The translations under genes and the position numbers were made by a program. 64,000 nt of DNA, taken from positions 177,576-241,575 of the forward strand of contig NZ_CABPST010000006.1 in NCBI RefSeq assembly GCF_902459805.1, read 5' to 3'. Positions 9,064 to 17,546 of this stretch are shown here, piece by piece. The notes beneath the pieces were generated by a model. It did not search any database, was not told the DNA's origin, and was given only the letters and a program-made list of their open reading frames with translations. This DNA comes from Pandoraea bronchicola (GTDB taxonomy: Bacteria > Pseudomonadota > Gammaproteobacteria > Burkholderiales > Burkholderiaceae). The first letter of the stretch is position 1, and each line of letters starts with the position of its first letter.

Positions 9064-10368
9064 TCATGACAAATGCGGTGGATCGATCCGGTCGACGTTA
9101 TCGGCAATGCGTCGGCGCAGCTCCGCGCGGTCAATGTCGTGAACGCTTCCCGTATCAGCCAGATCAAGCGCGTGAGCGGCCGCAGCGCCCATTGCAATAC
9201 ACGGTCCCATCACACGCACGCTGGACAGTGCGCTTGAGTCGGCGTCGATGCAGCGGCCAGCGGCAATTACGTTATCGGCGTCGGCGGCAAGCAGGCTGCC
9301 CAGCGGCACGGTGTGCAGATGGTCGTCGCCGAACGGTTGCCACACGTACCCTTCCGGACGGTCATGCAATTCGATAGGCCAGGAGGTGCGTGTCACCGCA
9401 TCGGGGAATGCTTTTGCCGCAATTACTTCGTCCGCCGTCAGCGTATGGGTACCGACGATCCAGCGCGTTTGCCGGATCCCGGGCAGTCCGTAGCTGCGAA
9501 TGCGTGCGTTGCGATACACCTCCGGGTATTCCGTCTTGAGGAATTCGAAGGCGCGGTCTGCCTGATCGCGTCCAACCAGCGCCGTCCGGGATGCGGCCAC
9601 CGGCTCCAGTGGTGTTTCGATGTGGGTCATGTTCGCGATGCCGATGTTGCGGCCGCGGAAATAGAAGACGAGTCCGTCCTTGCGCTCCAGACCGTAGGCT
9701 TTCGCGCGGCTCGCCACGCGCTCCTTGAACTCGGCCGGGGCCGGTGCGTTCGTCTCGTCGAGCCCTTCGAGCACGACCATTTGCGTGCCGTGCACCGGCG
9801 TGACCGGTTCACGGCATGACAGTCCGGCGTTCCAGGCGAGCGCTGCGTCGCCGCTGGCGTCGATAAAACCCTTGGCATCGACGTGCACGTCGCCGTATCG
9901 CGTAGCGAGCGTCACCCTTTGCACACGGCGGCCCTCGGTGGCCACGTGCCCAATGACTGCGCCGAGAATCACGGTGATGCCCGCGTCGAGAATCTTCTGC
10001 TCGATCCAGCGTGAGAGCGCGACTTCGTCATACAACACCACGGTGGTGAGCGGGCCTTCCTTGTAGTGCAGCGCGCCTTGAGCGCCAAGGTCGCGCAGAA
10101 TGCCGTCGGCGATGCCGTGTGTGACCTGAAAGCGCTTTGGGCCGTTGGAGAACAGTCCACAGAAGGTGCCGATGATTGAATTGACCGCCTGGCCGCCGAG
10201 TGCGGGAAGGCTGTCGACGAGCACGACCTTGCGGCCAAGCGCTGCCGCTTCCAGCGCGGCCGAGGTGCCGGAAATACCGGCACCCACGATGCAGATGTCG
10301 GCATCGACGTGCCAAGCGGGCGTGTGGGTCGCGCGGCGTACCACGCGAGTATTGGTGTCCAATTGCAT
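9064..10368 (-). CDS. FAD-dependent oxidoreductase (PF12831-like)
   Basis: A 434-residue flavoprotein. The Rossmann motif is CIVGAGISGTSAALEAAALG (residues ~26-45), followed by VVLVDSLPALGGQAV. A GFIDASGDAALAWNAG segment and the closing VIAAGRCIDADSSALSSVRV and CIAMGAAAAHA match the FAD-dependent family that includes putative tricarballylate and other carboxylate dehydrogenases. No signal peptide is seen. The ATG touches GGAG with no spacing. A TTG two codons later has ideal spacing and may be the real start. It is separated from the aconitase-X genes by a hairpin terminator and is followed by the AAHS carrier. Confidence 0.88.
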   Translation of the reverse strand: MQLDTNTRVVRRATHTPAWHVDADICIVGAGISGTSAALEAAALGRKVVLVDSLPALGGQAVNSIIGTFCGLFSNGPKRFQVTHGIADGILRDLGAQGALHYKEGPLTTVVLYDEVALSRWIEQKILDAGITVILGAVIGHVATEGRRVQRVTLATRYGDVHVDAKGFIDASGDAALAWNAGLSCREPVTPVHGTQMVVLEGLDETNAPAPAEFKERVASRAKAYGLERKDGLVFYFRGRNIGIANMTHIETPLEPVAASRTALVGRDQADRAFEFLKTEYPEVYRNARIRSYGLPGIRQTRWIVGTHTLTADEVIAAKAFPDAVTRTSWPIELHDRPEGYVWQPFGDDHLHTVPLGSLLAADADNVIAAGRCIDADSSALSSVRVMGPCIAMGAAAAHALDLADTGSVHDIDRAELRRRIADNVDRIDPPHLS

Positions 10369-10404
10369 CTCCAGTGAAAGCTAAGTCAGGGAAGTCAGAG
10401 GAAT

Positions 10405-10451
10405 AAAAAGAGGCGACGACCATCCTCGAATCGGGAGGGGAGAGTCGTCGC
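10405..10451 (-). terminator. Hairpin terminator between aconitase-X small subunit and FAD oxidoreductase
   Basis: GCGACGAC (10413-10420) pairs with GTCGTCGC (10444-10451); an inner CCTC/GAGG pair extends it. On the minus strand the hairpin is followed by CTCTTTTTATT. It could stop or attenuate the upstream five-gene transcript before the FAD-oxidoreductase part of the island. Confidence 0.65.
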
Positions 10452-10468
10452 GAATCGCACGGCAATCC

Positions 10469-10942
10469 TCAGACGGTGGCGACGCGCCGGGTCACTTCGA
10501 CCACACCGCGATCTGCATCGACCACCACCCAGTCGCCCGTCTGGATGAGCGTGAGCGGATCGCGGTCAAAATCGGTCAGCGCGGGGGCGTGTGTGACCAC
10601 GGCGCCCAGCGCCATCTTGGTCGTCATCTCGTTGAACAACATGGCTATCGGTGCGGTGCCCGTCAGCCGCGCGATATGAAACTGGCTCGACCATCCCGAC
10701 GAGCCCTTCGCGCCGGGGAACACCAGCACCTTGCCCGCGAAGCTCACGCCGCGAAGTTCGTGGCGCGTTTCAATGACCGTGCCGGTGCGCGGGTCGATGC
10801 CACCCCACCCGGAGATCCGGTCGCGCGTGACGAGCGCCTCGCCCTCGGCACGGCCGCCGACCACGCGGCGGCCATACAGCACGAAGGTCTGCGTAGTGCT
10901 GCACGGAGTGCTCTCCCGTCCGATGTGTGTCGTGGTGTTCAT
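10469..10942 (-). CDS. Aconitase X small (swivel) subunit, DUF126
   Basis: A 157-residue protein of the DUF126/AcnX swivel family. It contains RVVGGRAEGEALVTRDRISG near the start and GKVLVFPGAKGSSGWSSQFH, the phosphate-swivel-like loop with the conserved serines expected to complete the active site. It forms a heterodimer with the large subunit, whose stop codon overlaps this ATG by four bases (ATGA), so translation is coupled. Known family reactions are dehydrations such as cis-3-hydroxy-L-proline dehydratase (bacteria) and phosphomevalonate dehydratase (archaea). Which acid is used here is unknown. Confidence 0.92.
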   Translation of the reverse strand: MNTTTHIGRESTPCSTTQTFVLYGRRVVGGRAEGEALVTRDRISGWGGIDPRTGTVIETRHELRGVSFAGKVLVFPGAKGSSGWSSQFHIARLTGTAPIAMLFNEMTTKMALGAVVTHAPALTDFDRDPLTLIQTGDWVVVDADRGVVEVTRRVATV

Positions 10943-12228
10943 GCCAGCGCTCCCGTCCAGCGACCGTTGAGCGCGGCCGAAATGCACTCGGCCGTGGTGC
11001 CGCACCAGGCTTGAATGTTCATGATGGCCGGCAGGTAATGCGCTTGCTTGGCCGAATCGACGGCCGCCACTCGCGTGCCCTTGGGCATGACACGTCCGAG
11101 TGCGGAACACGTGTCGCTCATGAGATGCGCACCGGCCGACTCGATGATTCGTGTGTAGCCCGCCTGATCGGCCAACTGACGTGTTGCGCGCGGGGTGAAG
11201 ATCCAGAGCTCGGTGTTCTCATGCACCTTCTGGCCCTCGAGTAATTGGCAGACCTCCCAGATCTGTTCGATGGAGTAGTGCGGACAGCCGAGCATCACGA
11301 AGTCGACGTCGCTGTCGCGCGCTGTCGTGTTCACGCGTTCGTATGCGAGACGCCGTTCGGCGGCGCCGTAACGCAGCATCCGACGCGGCTTGCGCGGTCC
11401 GAATGCTTCGTCGATCGTCCGCGCTTCCGGCGTCATGCCAACGATGTGATACATCTCGACACCGCCCGACGATGCCGCCGCCGCACCGAAGTGCTTGAGG
11501 CGCGGCAGGTTCGCTGGCCCTTGAATGCCTTGTACGACGGGAATGCCCTCAGAGACCACTTCGCCGACGTAATAGCCGAGCAGTCCCCATTCGAAGACGT
11601 TCTCAATCGGCACGTCGACCTGAATGAGGTCCGTGCCGTGGCGGTTCTCCGTCAAGTGCAGACCCCAGTACGGAATCTTGCCGGTGACCATCGCGGCGCC
11701 TGCACTCTCGCGTCCTTCGGCGTTACTGCGTGCACCGAGTACGGCGTTGATATACACCACTGCTGACGACTCCATCCACGCGCAGTGCTCGCCGCGCACC
11801 GGCACGTTACCGACCTGATACGGTGCGCAAGTGTGCAGTGGCTGAACGCCGAGCCGGCCCGCATACGCTTCGCCTGCCCGGTACAACTTGACGATGTCCG
11901 GCCCGATGCCTTGCCGCTCGGCGTGCTCGGGATCGAAACCTTGCTGGAGATGACTGCTGTAGGCCCTCATCCGTGGCACGGTCACGACATCCGCACTGTC
12001 GAGGTTGAACTCGGAAAACACGGCGTCGAGATCGAGCGCGCCGCCGCGCATGCCGAAGTCGCGCAGAAACGGTGTGGTGGCACCGAGCGTGCCGCAAACG
12101 TTGTTGGTATCGACGAGGCGCTCGGCGCCGAGCGCCTCACCGTAACGTACCAGCAGATCCATCGCCTTCTGCACGGCGGGGCCCTGTGTGCCGTCGAGCA
12201 TCGCCTGCTCGTCAGGGGTCAGTCGCAT
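10939..12228 (-). CDS. Aconitase X large catalytic subunit, DUF521
   Basis: A 429-residue Fe-S dehydratase subunit. Candidate cluster cysteines are C134 (in HTCAPYQVGN), C315 (GCPHYS) and C374 (MSDTC). The diagnostic block HCAWMESSAVVYINAVLGAR, followed by SNAEG, is intact. The start is the ATG preceded by AAGGAGACC; longer frames upstream lack family similarity. It lies 29 bp after the TauD-like gene and overlaps the small subunit gene. A two-subunit form, rather than the fused bacterial form, is encoded. Its product should be an enoic or keto acid made by loss of water from a hydroxy acid. Confidence 0.93.
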   Translation of the reverse strand: MRLTPDEQAMLDGTQGPAVQKAMDLLVRYGEALGAERLVDTNNVCGTLGATTPFLRDFGMRGGALDLDAVFSEFNLDSADVVTVPRMRAYSSHLQQGFDPEHAERQGIGPDIVKLYRAGEAYAGRLGVQPLHTCAPYQVGNVPVRGEHCAWMESSAVVYINAVLGARSNAEGRESAGAAMVTGKIPYWGLHLTENRHGTDLIQVDVPIENVFEWGLLGYYVGEVVSEGIPVVQGIQGPANLPRLKHFGAAAASSGGVEMYHIVGMTPEARTIDEAFGPRKPRRMLRYGAAERRLAYERVNTTARDSDVDFVMLGCPHYSIEQIWEVCQLLEGQKVHENTELWIFTPRATRQLADQAGYTRIIESAGAHLMSDTCSALGRVMPKGTRVAAVDSAKQAHYLPAIMNIQAWCGTTAECISAALNGRWTGALA

Positions 12229-12257
12229 GGGGGTCTCCTTGAGAGTGATGAGGCGGC

Positions 12258-13154
12258 TCAGGCGTCGAGCGTGGTGGCGCGTCGCAGTTCGCGACGCTGC
12301 GTCAAGTCGAACCGCCGGCCGCGATGCAACGTGCAACGGTTGTCCCAGATCACCAGATCGCCCGGTTGCCAGGTGTGCCGGTAGACGAAAGCGGGCTGCG
12401 TGGCGTGTTCGAGCAGATCGAGCAGCAACATGCGGCCCTCGGCCAGTGTCATGTCGAGAATGCGGCTGGCGTGCGCGCCGATGAACAGCGACGACCGTCC
12501 GCTTGGGTGCTGGCGCACCAAGGGCCAGACCGTCGGCGCGATGGCGGCCCGTTGGGCGGCGTCGTACTCGGTGTCGCCGAGAAAAAATCGCGAGTGCAAG
12601 GCGTGATGTTCGGCCTGGAGGCCGCGCAGCGGCGCTTGCTCCGAAGCCGGCAGCGCTTCGAACGCGGCACGCATGTCGGCGAACTCGGTTTCTCCGCCTT
12701 TCGGCGGCACTACCACGGCATAGAGCATCGAGTAGCGAGCAGACGGGGTCTGAAACGAGCTATCGCTGTGCCATAGCTGGTTAGCGATATTGCCCACGAT
12801 GCGGCGGTGTTCGCGACGGGCGACGGCACCGTTTTCGTCGAGATTCGAGATATCGGCGAGGGTGTCGTACCCGAGGCGGTTGTGGGGTTTGGCGACGCGT
12901 TTGAAGCCGATATCGAGCGGACCGAGCGCGCTGGCGAAGTCCAATTGCTGCTCAGGCGTGAGCGACTGTCCACGAAATACAAGTACGCCGTAACGGGTCA
13001 TCGCATCGTCAATCGCACGTGCGGTGTCTGCGCTGACGGGCGCGGCGGTATCGAAGTCGTGTACCTGACCAACAAAATCGACGTTGGTCTGGTCAGTTTG
13101 ACTAGTTCGGCGCGCGTTTGAAGTCGATGCGCGCAGTGGAGTGACGTCAAGCAT
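12258..13154 (-). CDS. TauD/TfdA family Fe(II)/2-oxoglutarate dioxygenase
   Basis: A 298-residue dioxygenase. The facial triad is clear: H129-S-D131 in QLWHSDSSF and H277 in CTLHRGRRFD, with a downstream arginine (RRELRR) for 2-oxoglutarate. GVLVFRGQSLTPEQQLDFA is the standard N-terminal block. TauD/TfdA enzymes hydroxylate next to a carboxylate, sulfonate or ether, often releasing a carbonyl fragment. The start is chosen for its AGAGGAGAC ribosome site. It sits between the second AAHS carrier and the aconitase-X pair, suggesting it prepares or processes a hydroxylated acid that AcnX then dehydrates. Confidence 0.93.
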   Translation of the reverse strand: MLDVTPLRASTSNARRTSQTDQTNVDFVGQVHDFDTAAPVSADTARAIDDAMTRYGVLVFRGQSLTPEQQLDFASALGPLDIGFKRVAKPHNRLGYDTLADISNLDENGAVARREHRRIVGNIANQLWHSDSSFQTPSARYSMLYAVVVPPKGGETEFADMRAAFEALPASEQAPLRGLQAEHHALHSRFFLGDTEYDAAQRAAIAPTVWPLVRQHPSGRSSLFIGAHASRILDMTLAEGRMLLLDLLEHATQPAFVYRHTWQPGDLVIWDNRCTLHRGRRFDLTQRRELRRATTLDA

Positions 13155-13188
13155 GTTGTCTCCTCTGGGACGTCTTGTGAGGGCGATG

Positions 13189-14556
13189 TCAGACTGATCC
13201 CGCGGGGCGCGGTGCGCGCTCGGGATGTTCGGGGTCGTCGTGCCGTTGGAGAATTCCGAGCGCGAAGGCGAAGATCGCCACGAGACCAACCGGCACAGCG
13301 CCAAAGTGGAACAAGGCGCTGACGGGCCAGTGAAGCGAGAGCAGGGCGCCGCCGATGACAGGGCCAGCAATGGCACCGATCTTCTGGATGCCTACCGCCA
13401 CGCCCACGCCCTTGGCACGCAAAGCCGTCGGATAGACCATCGCTGCCACGGCGTTGAGGCCGAATTGTGTGCCGACGACGCAAAAGCCGATCATGAAGAC
13501 CGCCGCAATCAGCATTCCCTCGGGAATGCCGGCGCCGAGCGTTGCCACCAGCGGGCAGCCTATGACGGGTAGCACCGCGACGATCAGCGCACCACGTGTG
13601 TCGACGAATCGCATCAGGGCGAGTCCGCCAATGGTGCCACCCACCGAGAAGGCGCTGGACACGAGGGCGGCGCGCGCCGGGGGCACGCCGATCGCTTCGA
13701 TGAGCATCGGCAGCCAACTCACGAGGAAGAACAGCGCCATGGAGTTCGCGACATACACGGCCCACAGCACGGGCGTGATGCGGCGCAGGCGTCCTGCGAG
13801 GAGTTGCCGCAGACGTGCATGCTGCGTGTCCGACGCTTCGCCGCCGACGATGAAACGCATCTGCGCGTGAAAGCCCTTTCCTGGATGCAGCCGCGAGGCG
13901 ACGCGCGCGATTTCGTCGGCGCGGCGCCCCTTTAGCGCGAGAAAGCGGATCGACTCCGGCACCCACAGGGCGAGCATGACGGCGGCCAGCAATGGGCCCA
14001 CACCACCGATGACGAAGATCGCTTGCCAGCCGAAGTGCGGAATCATCCACGCCGCGACTACACCGCCCAACCCGGTGCCGACGCTATATCCCGTGTACAT
14101 CAGCGTGACCCAGGTGGCTCGCAGCCGGCGCGGCGCGAATTCCGTCATGTATGCGATGGCGTTGGGCACGACACCGCCGATGCCGATACCCGCGATGAAG
14201 CGCAGCACAAGCAGGGTGCGCAGGTCGCTGGCGAATACCACGGCGATTGTCAGTACGGCGAGAATGCCGGAGCCGACGAGAATCGCGCGTTTGCGTCCGA
14301 TGACATCACCCAGATATCCCAACACAAACGCGCCGAGCATCGTGCCGAAGACAAATGCACCGAATGCCGGACCCAATGCGCCGCGCTCGATACCCCACGC
14401 GCGGCCGATGGCGGGAGCAGCAAACGAGAGTGCGCCGAGATCGTAGCCCTCGGTGAGCATCATCACGCCCATCAGAACGATGATGCGAATCGAGAACCCG
14501 CCGACCTTCTGCGTCTCGACGACCTGATCGACGTCGACGGTGGGCGCGGCGCTCAT
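13189..14556 (-). CDS. MFS transporter, AAHS type (second copy)
   Basis: A 455-residue carrier paralogous to that at 7560-8942. Hallmarks are LTEGYDLGALSFAAPAIG in helix 1, YLGDVIGRKRAIL in loop 2-3 and GIGIGGVVPNAIAYMTEFAP in helix 4. The first acidic residue of the usual D-G-x-D motif is E here (EGYD). The ATG overlaps the stop codon of the dehydratase gene (ATGA), so the two are translationally coupled. Two related carriers in one cluster suggest uptake of two related acids, or one for uptake and one for an intermediate. Confidence 0.92.
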   Translation of the reverse strand: MSAAPTVDVDQVVETQKVGGFSIRIIVLMGVMMLTEGYDLGALSFAAPAIGRAWGIERGALGPAFGAFVFGTMLGAFVLGYLGDVIGRKRAILVGSGILAVLTIAVVFASDLRTLLVLRFIAGIGIGGVVPNAIAYMTEFAPRRLRATWVTLMYTGYSVGTGLGGVVAAWMIPHFGWQAIFVIGGVGPLLAAVMLALWVPESIRFLALKGRRADEIARVASRLHPGKGFHAQMRFIVGGEASDTQHARLRQLLAGRLRRITPVLWAVYVANSMALFFLVSWLPMLIEAIGVPPARAALVSSAFSVGGTIGGLALMRFVDTRGALIVAVLPVIGCPLVATLGAGIPEGMLIAAVFMIGFCVVGTQFGLNAVAAMVYPTALRAKGVGVAVGIQKIGAIAGPVIGGALLSLHWPVSALFHFGAVPVGLVAIFAFALGILQRHDDPEHPERAPRPAGSV

Positions 14557-16253
14557 GCTGGCTCTCCGTCGACGCTTCGGCCGCCCAGCACGGCACCTTG
14601 CGGCATCGACGACACGTTCTCGCGATATAGCTTGAGCCACCCGCGTGGCAATGCGGCAGACGGTGCGCGCCACCGCTCGCGGCGTTCGGCCCATTGCGCG
14701 TCGTCCAGTTGCACATCACAACGCCGCGTGTCGAGATCGATGACGATGGTGTCGCCATCGCGCACGAGGGCAAGTGGCCCGCCGGTAGCGGCTTCGGGGG
14801 CGATTTCAGCCACGACCATGCCCTTGCAGACGAGTCCCGAAAGATGGCCGTCGGTGAGCAGTGCGACCGATTCGCTGAGCCCCGCCCCGTCAATGGCGAA
14901 CACCACGCGCGACGCCCCGCCTCCCATCGCCGGACCGCCGCACACGCCGGCGCCTCGCATGACCACCACATGCCCCGGGCGGATGTCGCCGCGACGCAGC
15001 GCCTCGACGGCGGCGTCGGAGGTGTCGAAGCACAGCGCCCGGCCTTCGAAACGGCGGGCCTTGTCGGGTGAGATGCCAAACTTCACGATGCCCGCCTCCG
15101 GCGCGAGATTACCCCGCAGGAGCACGATGGCCGGGCGAGACGCGAAGGGACGCTCGACCGGACGTATTACGTTGTCGTCGTGAATGGGGGCGTCCTGCAC
15201 GTTGTGCGCCATCGTTGTGCCGCTAACCGTGAGCGCATCGCCATGCAGCCACGGCAATAGACGCCGCAGAACGCCGCGAGACCCGCCCGCCGCATCGAAC
15301 GCTTCGATAGTGTCGTCGCCGACAGGACGAATGCCCGTGAGAACGGGGATCCGATCGGCCAGCGATTCGAACAGGTGATAGACGTCGACATCGCATTGCG
15401 CTTCGCAGGCGATCGCCTGCAGATGCTTGACGCTGTTGATCGAGCCGCCGACGGCGAGCACCGCCATTGCGGCGTTGGCAAATGCGCCGGGGCCGAGAAT
15501 CTTGCGGGGCGTGAGATCAGCTTCGACCATCTCGACGATGCGCTTGCCCGCCTGGCGCACCGTCTCGAACATCTGCGCGCTGTTGGCGGCCACGGGTGTG
15601 CTGCCCGGCAGCGCCATGCCGAGGGCTTCGCACACCAGATGCATGGAGTTCGCCGTACCGAGACCCGAGCATACGCCGGGCCCGCGAATCGCATTACGGC
15701 TCATGCCGATGAGTTCGTCCACCGGCAGACTGCCGGTCACTACGTGCATCGCGCCGACGAAAACGTCTTCGATATCGACGTGCTTGCCGCGATACTCGCC
15801 GCTCGCCTGATAACCGCAAGCCACAATGAGACTTGGGATGTCAAGCCGGGCCGCCGCCATCAACTGACCGGGCACGGTCTTGTCGCACGAGGCGAGGCAT
15901 ACCATGCCGTCCAGCAGTGCGCCTTCGACGGCAACTTCGATGTCATTGGTAACGAGATCGCGTGCCGACAGGATGTACGCGCCGCGCGCACCGGCGCCAG
16001 TGATGAAATCGCTCGGCGCGGCCGTACGGATTTCGAAGGGCAGGGCGCCGGCGGCGCGAATGGCGTCCTTGAGCGCGGCGGCTACCCCATCGAGGTGGCT
16101 GAAGCAACTGGCCAGTTCGGAGGACGAGTTGACGATGGCGATCTTCGGTTTTTCGAGATCCTCTTCAGCGATGCCCAAGGCACGCCATTGGGCGGCACGT
16201 ACCGCCCACAGATAGGAACCACGGGGGAAATTGCTTCGCAAGCGACGAGGCAT
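14553..16253 (-). CDS. IlvD/Edd family dehydratase
   Basis: A 566-residue Fe-S dehydratase. Cluster cysteines are C50 (ELASCFSHLDG), C123 in the C-D-K-T-V-P-G motif and C195 (GVCSG). GGPAMGGGASRVVFAIDGAG, followed by TDGHLSG, replaces the usual GGPGM and TDGR(F/L)SG blocks of this family. Members act on dihydroxy acids (IlvD) or sugar acids (Edd, xylonate, arabinonate and galactonate dehydratases). The divergence in these blocks argues against housekeeping IlvD. First gene of the leftward operon, it is divergent from a LysR gene. Confidence 0.9.
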   Translation of the reverse strand: MPRRLRSNFPRGSYLWAVRAAQWRALGIAEEDLEKPKIAIVNSSSELASCFSHLDGVAAALKDAIRAAGALPFEIRTAAPSDFITGAGARGAYILSARDLVTNDIEVAVEGALLDGMVCLASCDKTVPGQLMAAARLDIPSLIVACGYQASGEYRGKHVDIEDVFVGAMHVVTGSLPVDELIGMSRNAIRGPGVCSGLGTANSMHLVCEALGMALPGSTPVAANSAQMFETVRQAGKRIVEMVEADLTPRKILGPGAFANAAMAVLAVGGSINSVKHLQAIACEAQCDVDVYHLFESLADRIPVLTGIRPVGDDTIEAFDAAGGSRGVLRRLLPWLHGDALTVSGTTMAHNVQDAPIHDDNVIRPVERPFASRPAIVLLRGNLAPEAGIVKFGISPDKARRFEGRALCFDTSDAAVEALRRGDIRPGHVVVMRGAGVCGGPAMGGGASRVVFAIDGAGLSESVALLTDGHLSGLVCKGMVVAEIAPEAATGGPLALVRDGDTIVIDLDTRRCDVQLDDAQWAERRERWRAPSAALPRGWLKLYRENVSSMPQGAVLGGRSVDGEPA

Positions 16254-16372
16254 GGTGTCTCACTCCAACGTTTTTTCTTGGTGAAAAACGCCGTCCCGGA
16301 CGCATTCTTGGGAGCCTCTCGAAGACGGTGACTCATGCTAGGTAGTCGAATACAATCCGTCAATTCGATCCA

Positions 16373-16387
16373 ATTTATTTGGTAAAT
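16373..16387. promoter_or_regulatory. Candidate LysR box upstream of lysR/dehydratase
   Basis: ATTTA-TTTGG-TAAAT is a perfect 5-bp-arm repeat with T-N11-A form, 7 bp before the LysR ATG. Binding here would both autoregulate lysR and affect the divergent catabolic operon. Confidence 0.6.
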
Positions 16388-16394
16388 CCAAAAT

Positions 16395-17327
16395 ATGGAT
16401 ATTAGTCAGGTCGACCTGAATCTCCTGAAGGCTTTTGACGCAATGATGCGCACGCGCAGCGTGACCCAGGCGGGCATCGCACTCGGGCTGAGTCAGCCGG
16501 CCATGAGTTTCGCGCTATCGAAATTGCGCCAGATGTTTGACGATCCGCTGTTCGTGCGCTCGGCACGAGGTATGGAACCCACGGCGCGCGCCCAGGAACT
16601 GGCCGATCCGGTCACGCGCATGCTGTATCTGATTCAGGACGAGATCCTGCCGCGTCCGACGTTTCACCCGGCGTCTTCGCGCGAGACGTTCGTAATGAGC
16701 ATGTCGGATATCGGGGAAATGGTGTTTTTGCCGCGCTTGCTCAAGCATCTCGACAGCGTGGCGCCCTACGTGAAGATCAAGACGGTTGCACCCACGCCGA
16801 AGGAGTTGGAGGCGGGACTGACCGAAGGCGATATCGCACTGGCGGTGGGTGTGTTCCCCGACCTCGAGAGCGCATCGATCCGTCAGAAGCTGCTGTACCA
16901 GCACTCGTTCGTGTGTGTGATGCGGATCGATCATCCGCATATCGGGCAAACGATGACGAAGGACGAGTACGAGGCAGCCGATCACGTGGCGGTGAGGCCG
17001 GAGGGGCGTCGGGCCGACCAGTTTGAGAAGACGCTGGAACGATTGGGGGTGCATCGCAATGTGCGACTGTCTCTGCCGCGATACATGGGCGTGCCGTTCA
17101 TCGTCGCCGACTCGAACATGATCGCCACCGTGCCGCTATCGGTGGGCCGCCGCTTCGCCGACTTCGCACGTGTGAGGCTCGTGCCGTTGCCGTTCAACGT
17201 TCCCGCCTACGACCTCCATTTGCACTGGCATTCGCGCTTTCACAACGATCCTGCCAACGCCTGGATGCGCGAAGTGATGTCGGCATTGGTGAGCACACCG
17301 AAGCGACCTTTGGCGTCTGACGTGTGA
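16395..17327 (+). CDS. LysR family regulator of the aconitase-X/IlvD island
   Basis: A 310-residue LTTR of the NodD/SyrM-like group. The DNA-binding part, VDLNLLKAFDAMMRTRSVTQ then LSQPAMSFALSKLRQMFDDP, has the long conserved LFVRSARGMEPTARA that follows in this group. The effector domain ends in a WHSRFHNDPANAWMRE motif typical of NodD-like regulators. Its position back-to-back with the dehydratase gene and the intervening repeat make it the probable activator of the leftward catabolic operon, responding to the pathway substrate or an intermediate. Confidence 0.93.
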   Translation: MDISQVDLNLLKAFDAMMRTRSVTQAGIALGLSQPAMSFALSKLRQMFDDPLFVRSARGMEPTARAQELADPVTRMLYLIQDEILPRPTFHPASSRETFVMSMSDIGEMVFLPRLLKHLDSVAPYVKIKTVAPTPKELEAGLTEGDIALAVGVFPDLESASIRQKLLYQHSFVCVMRIDHPHIGQTMTKDEYEAADHVAVRPEGRRADQFEKTLERLGVHRNVRLSLPRYMGVPFIVADSNMIATVPLSVGRRFADFARVRLVPLPFNVPAYDLHLHWHSRFHNDPANAWMREVMSALVSTPKRPLASDV

Positions 17328-17367
17328 CCCGCTGCGCTGACCCGTGATGGCGCGAGCGGGGCCTTTT
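17328..17367 (+). terminator. Terminator after the LysR gene
   Basis: CCCGCTGCGC pairs with GCGC-G-AGCGGG (17350-17360, one bulge), followed by GCCTTTT. It lies directly after the stop codon. Confidence 0.5.
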
Positions 17368-17444
17368 GCGATAGCGGAGTACGTTGGTAAGGATTGGAAA
17401 TGTTGTTTTTCTGCGTTTTCGCGATGATCGCCCGGCAACATGAG

Positions 17445-17511
17445 TTGACGCCGGGCCGAGGGCTGCTAATATCTCTGAAATTAAACAATAATGATAATGA
17501 TTCGCATTATT
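17445..17511 (+). promoter_or_regulatory. Promoter with Fur box for the TonB receptor
   Basis: A -35 TTGACG (17445-17450) and -10 TAATAT (17467-17472) are 16 bp apart. Just downstream, AATAATG (17487-17493) and CATTATT (17505-17511) frame GATAATGATTCGCATTATT (17493-17511), a close match to the Fur consensus. Iron-replete repression by Fur is expected. Confidence 0.85.
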
Positions 17512-17546
17512 GATACAAAATTTGATCGTCACACGGGAATTCAGGT

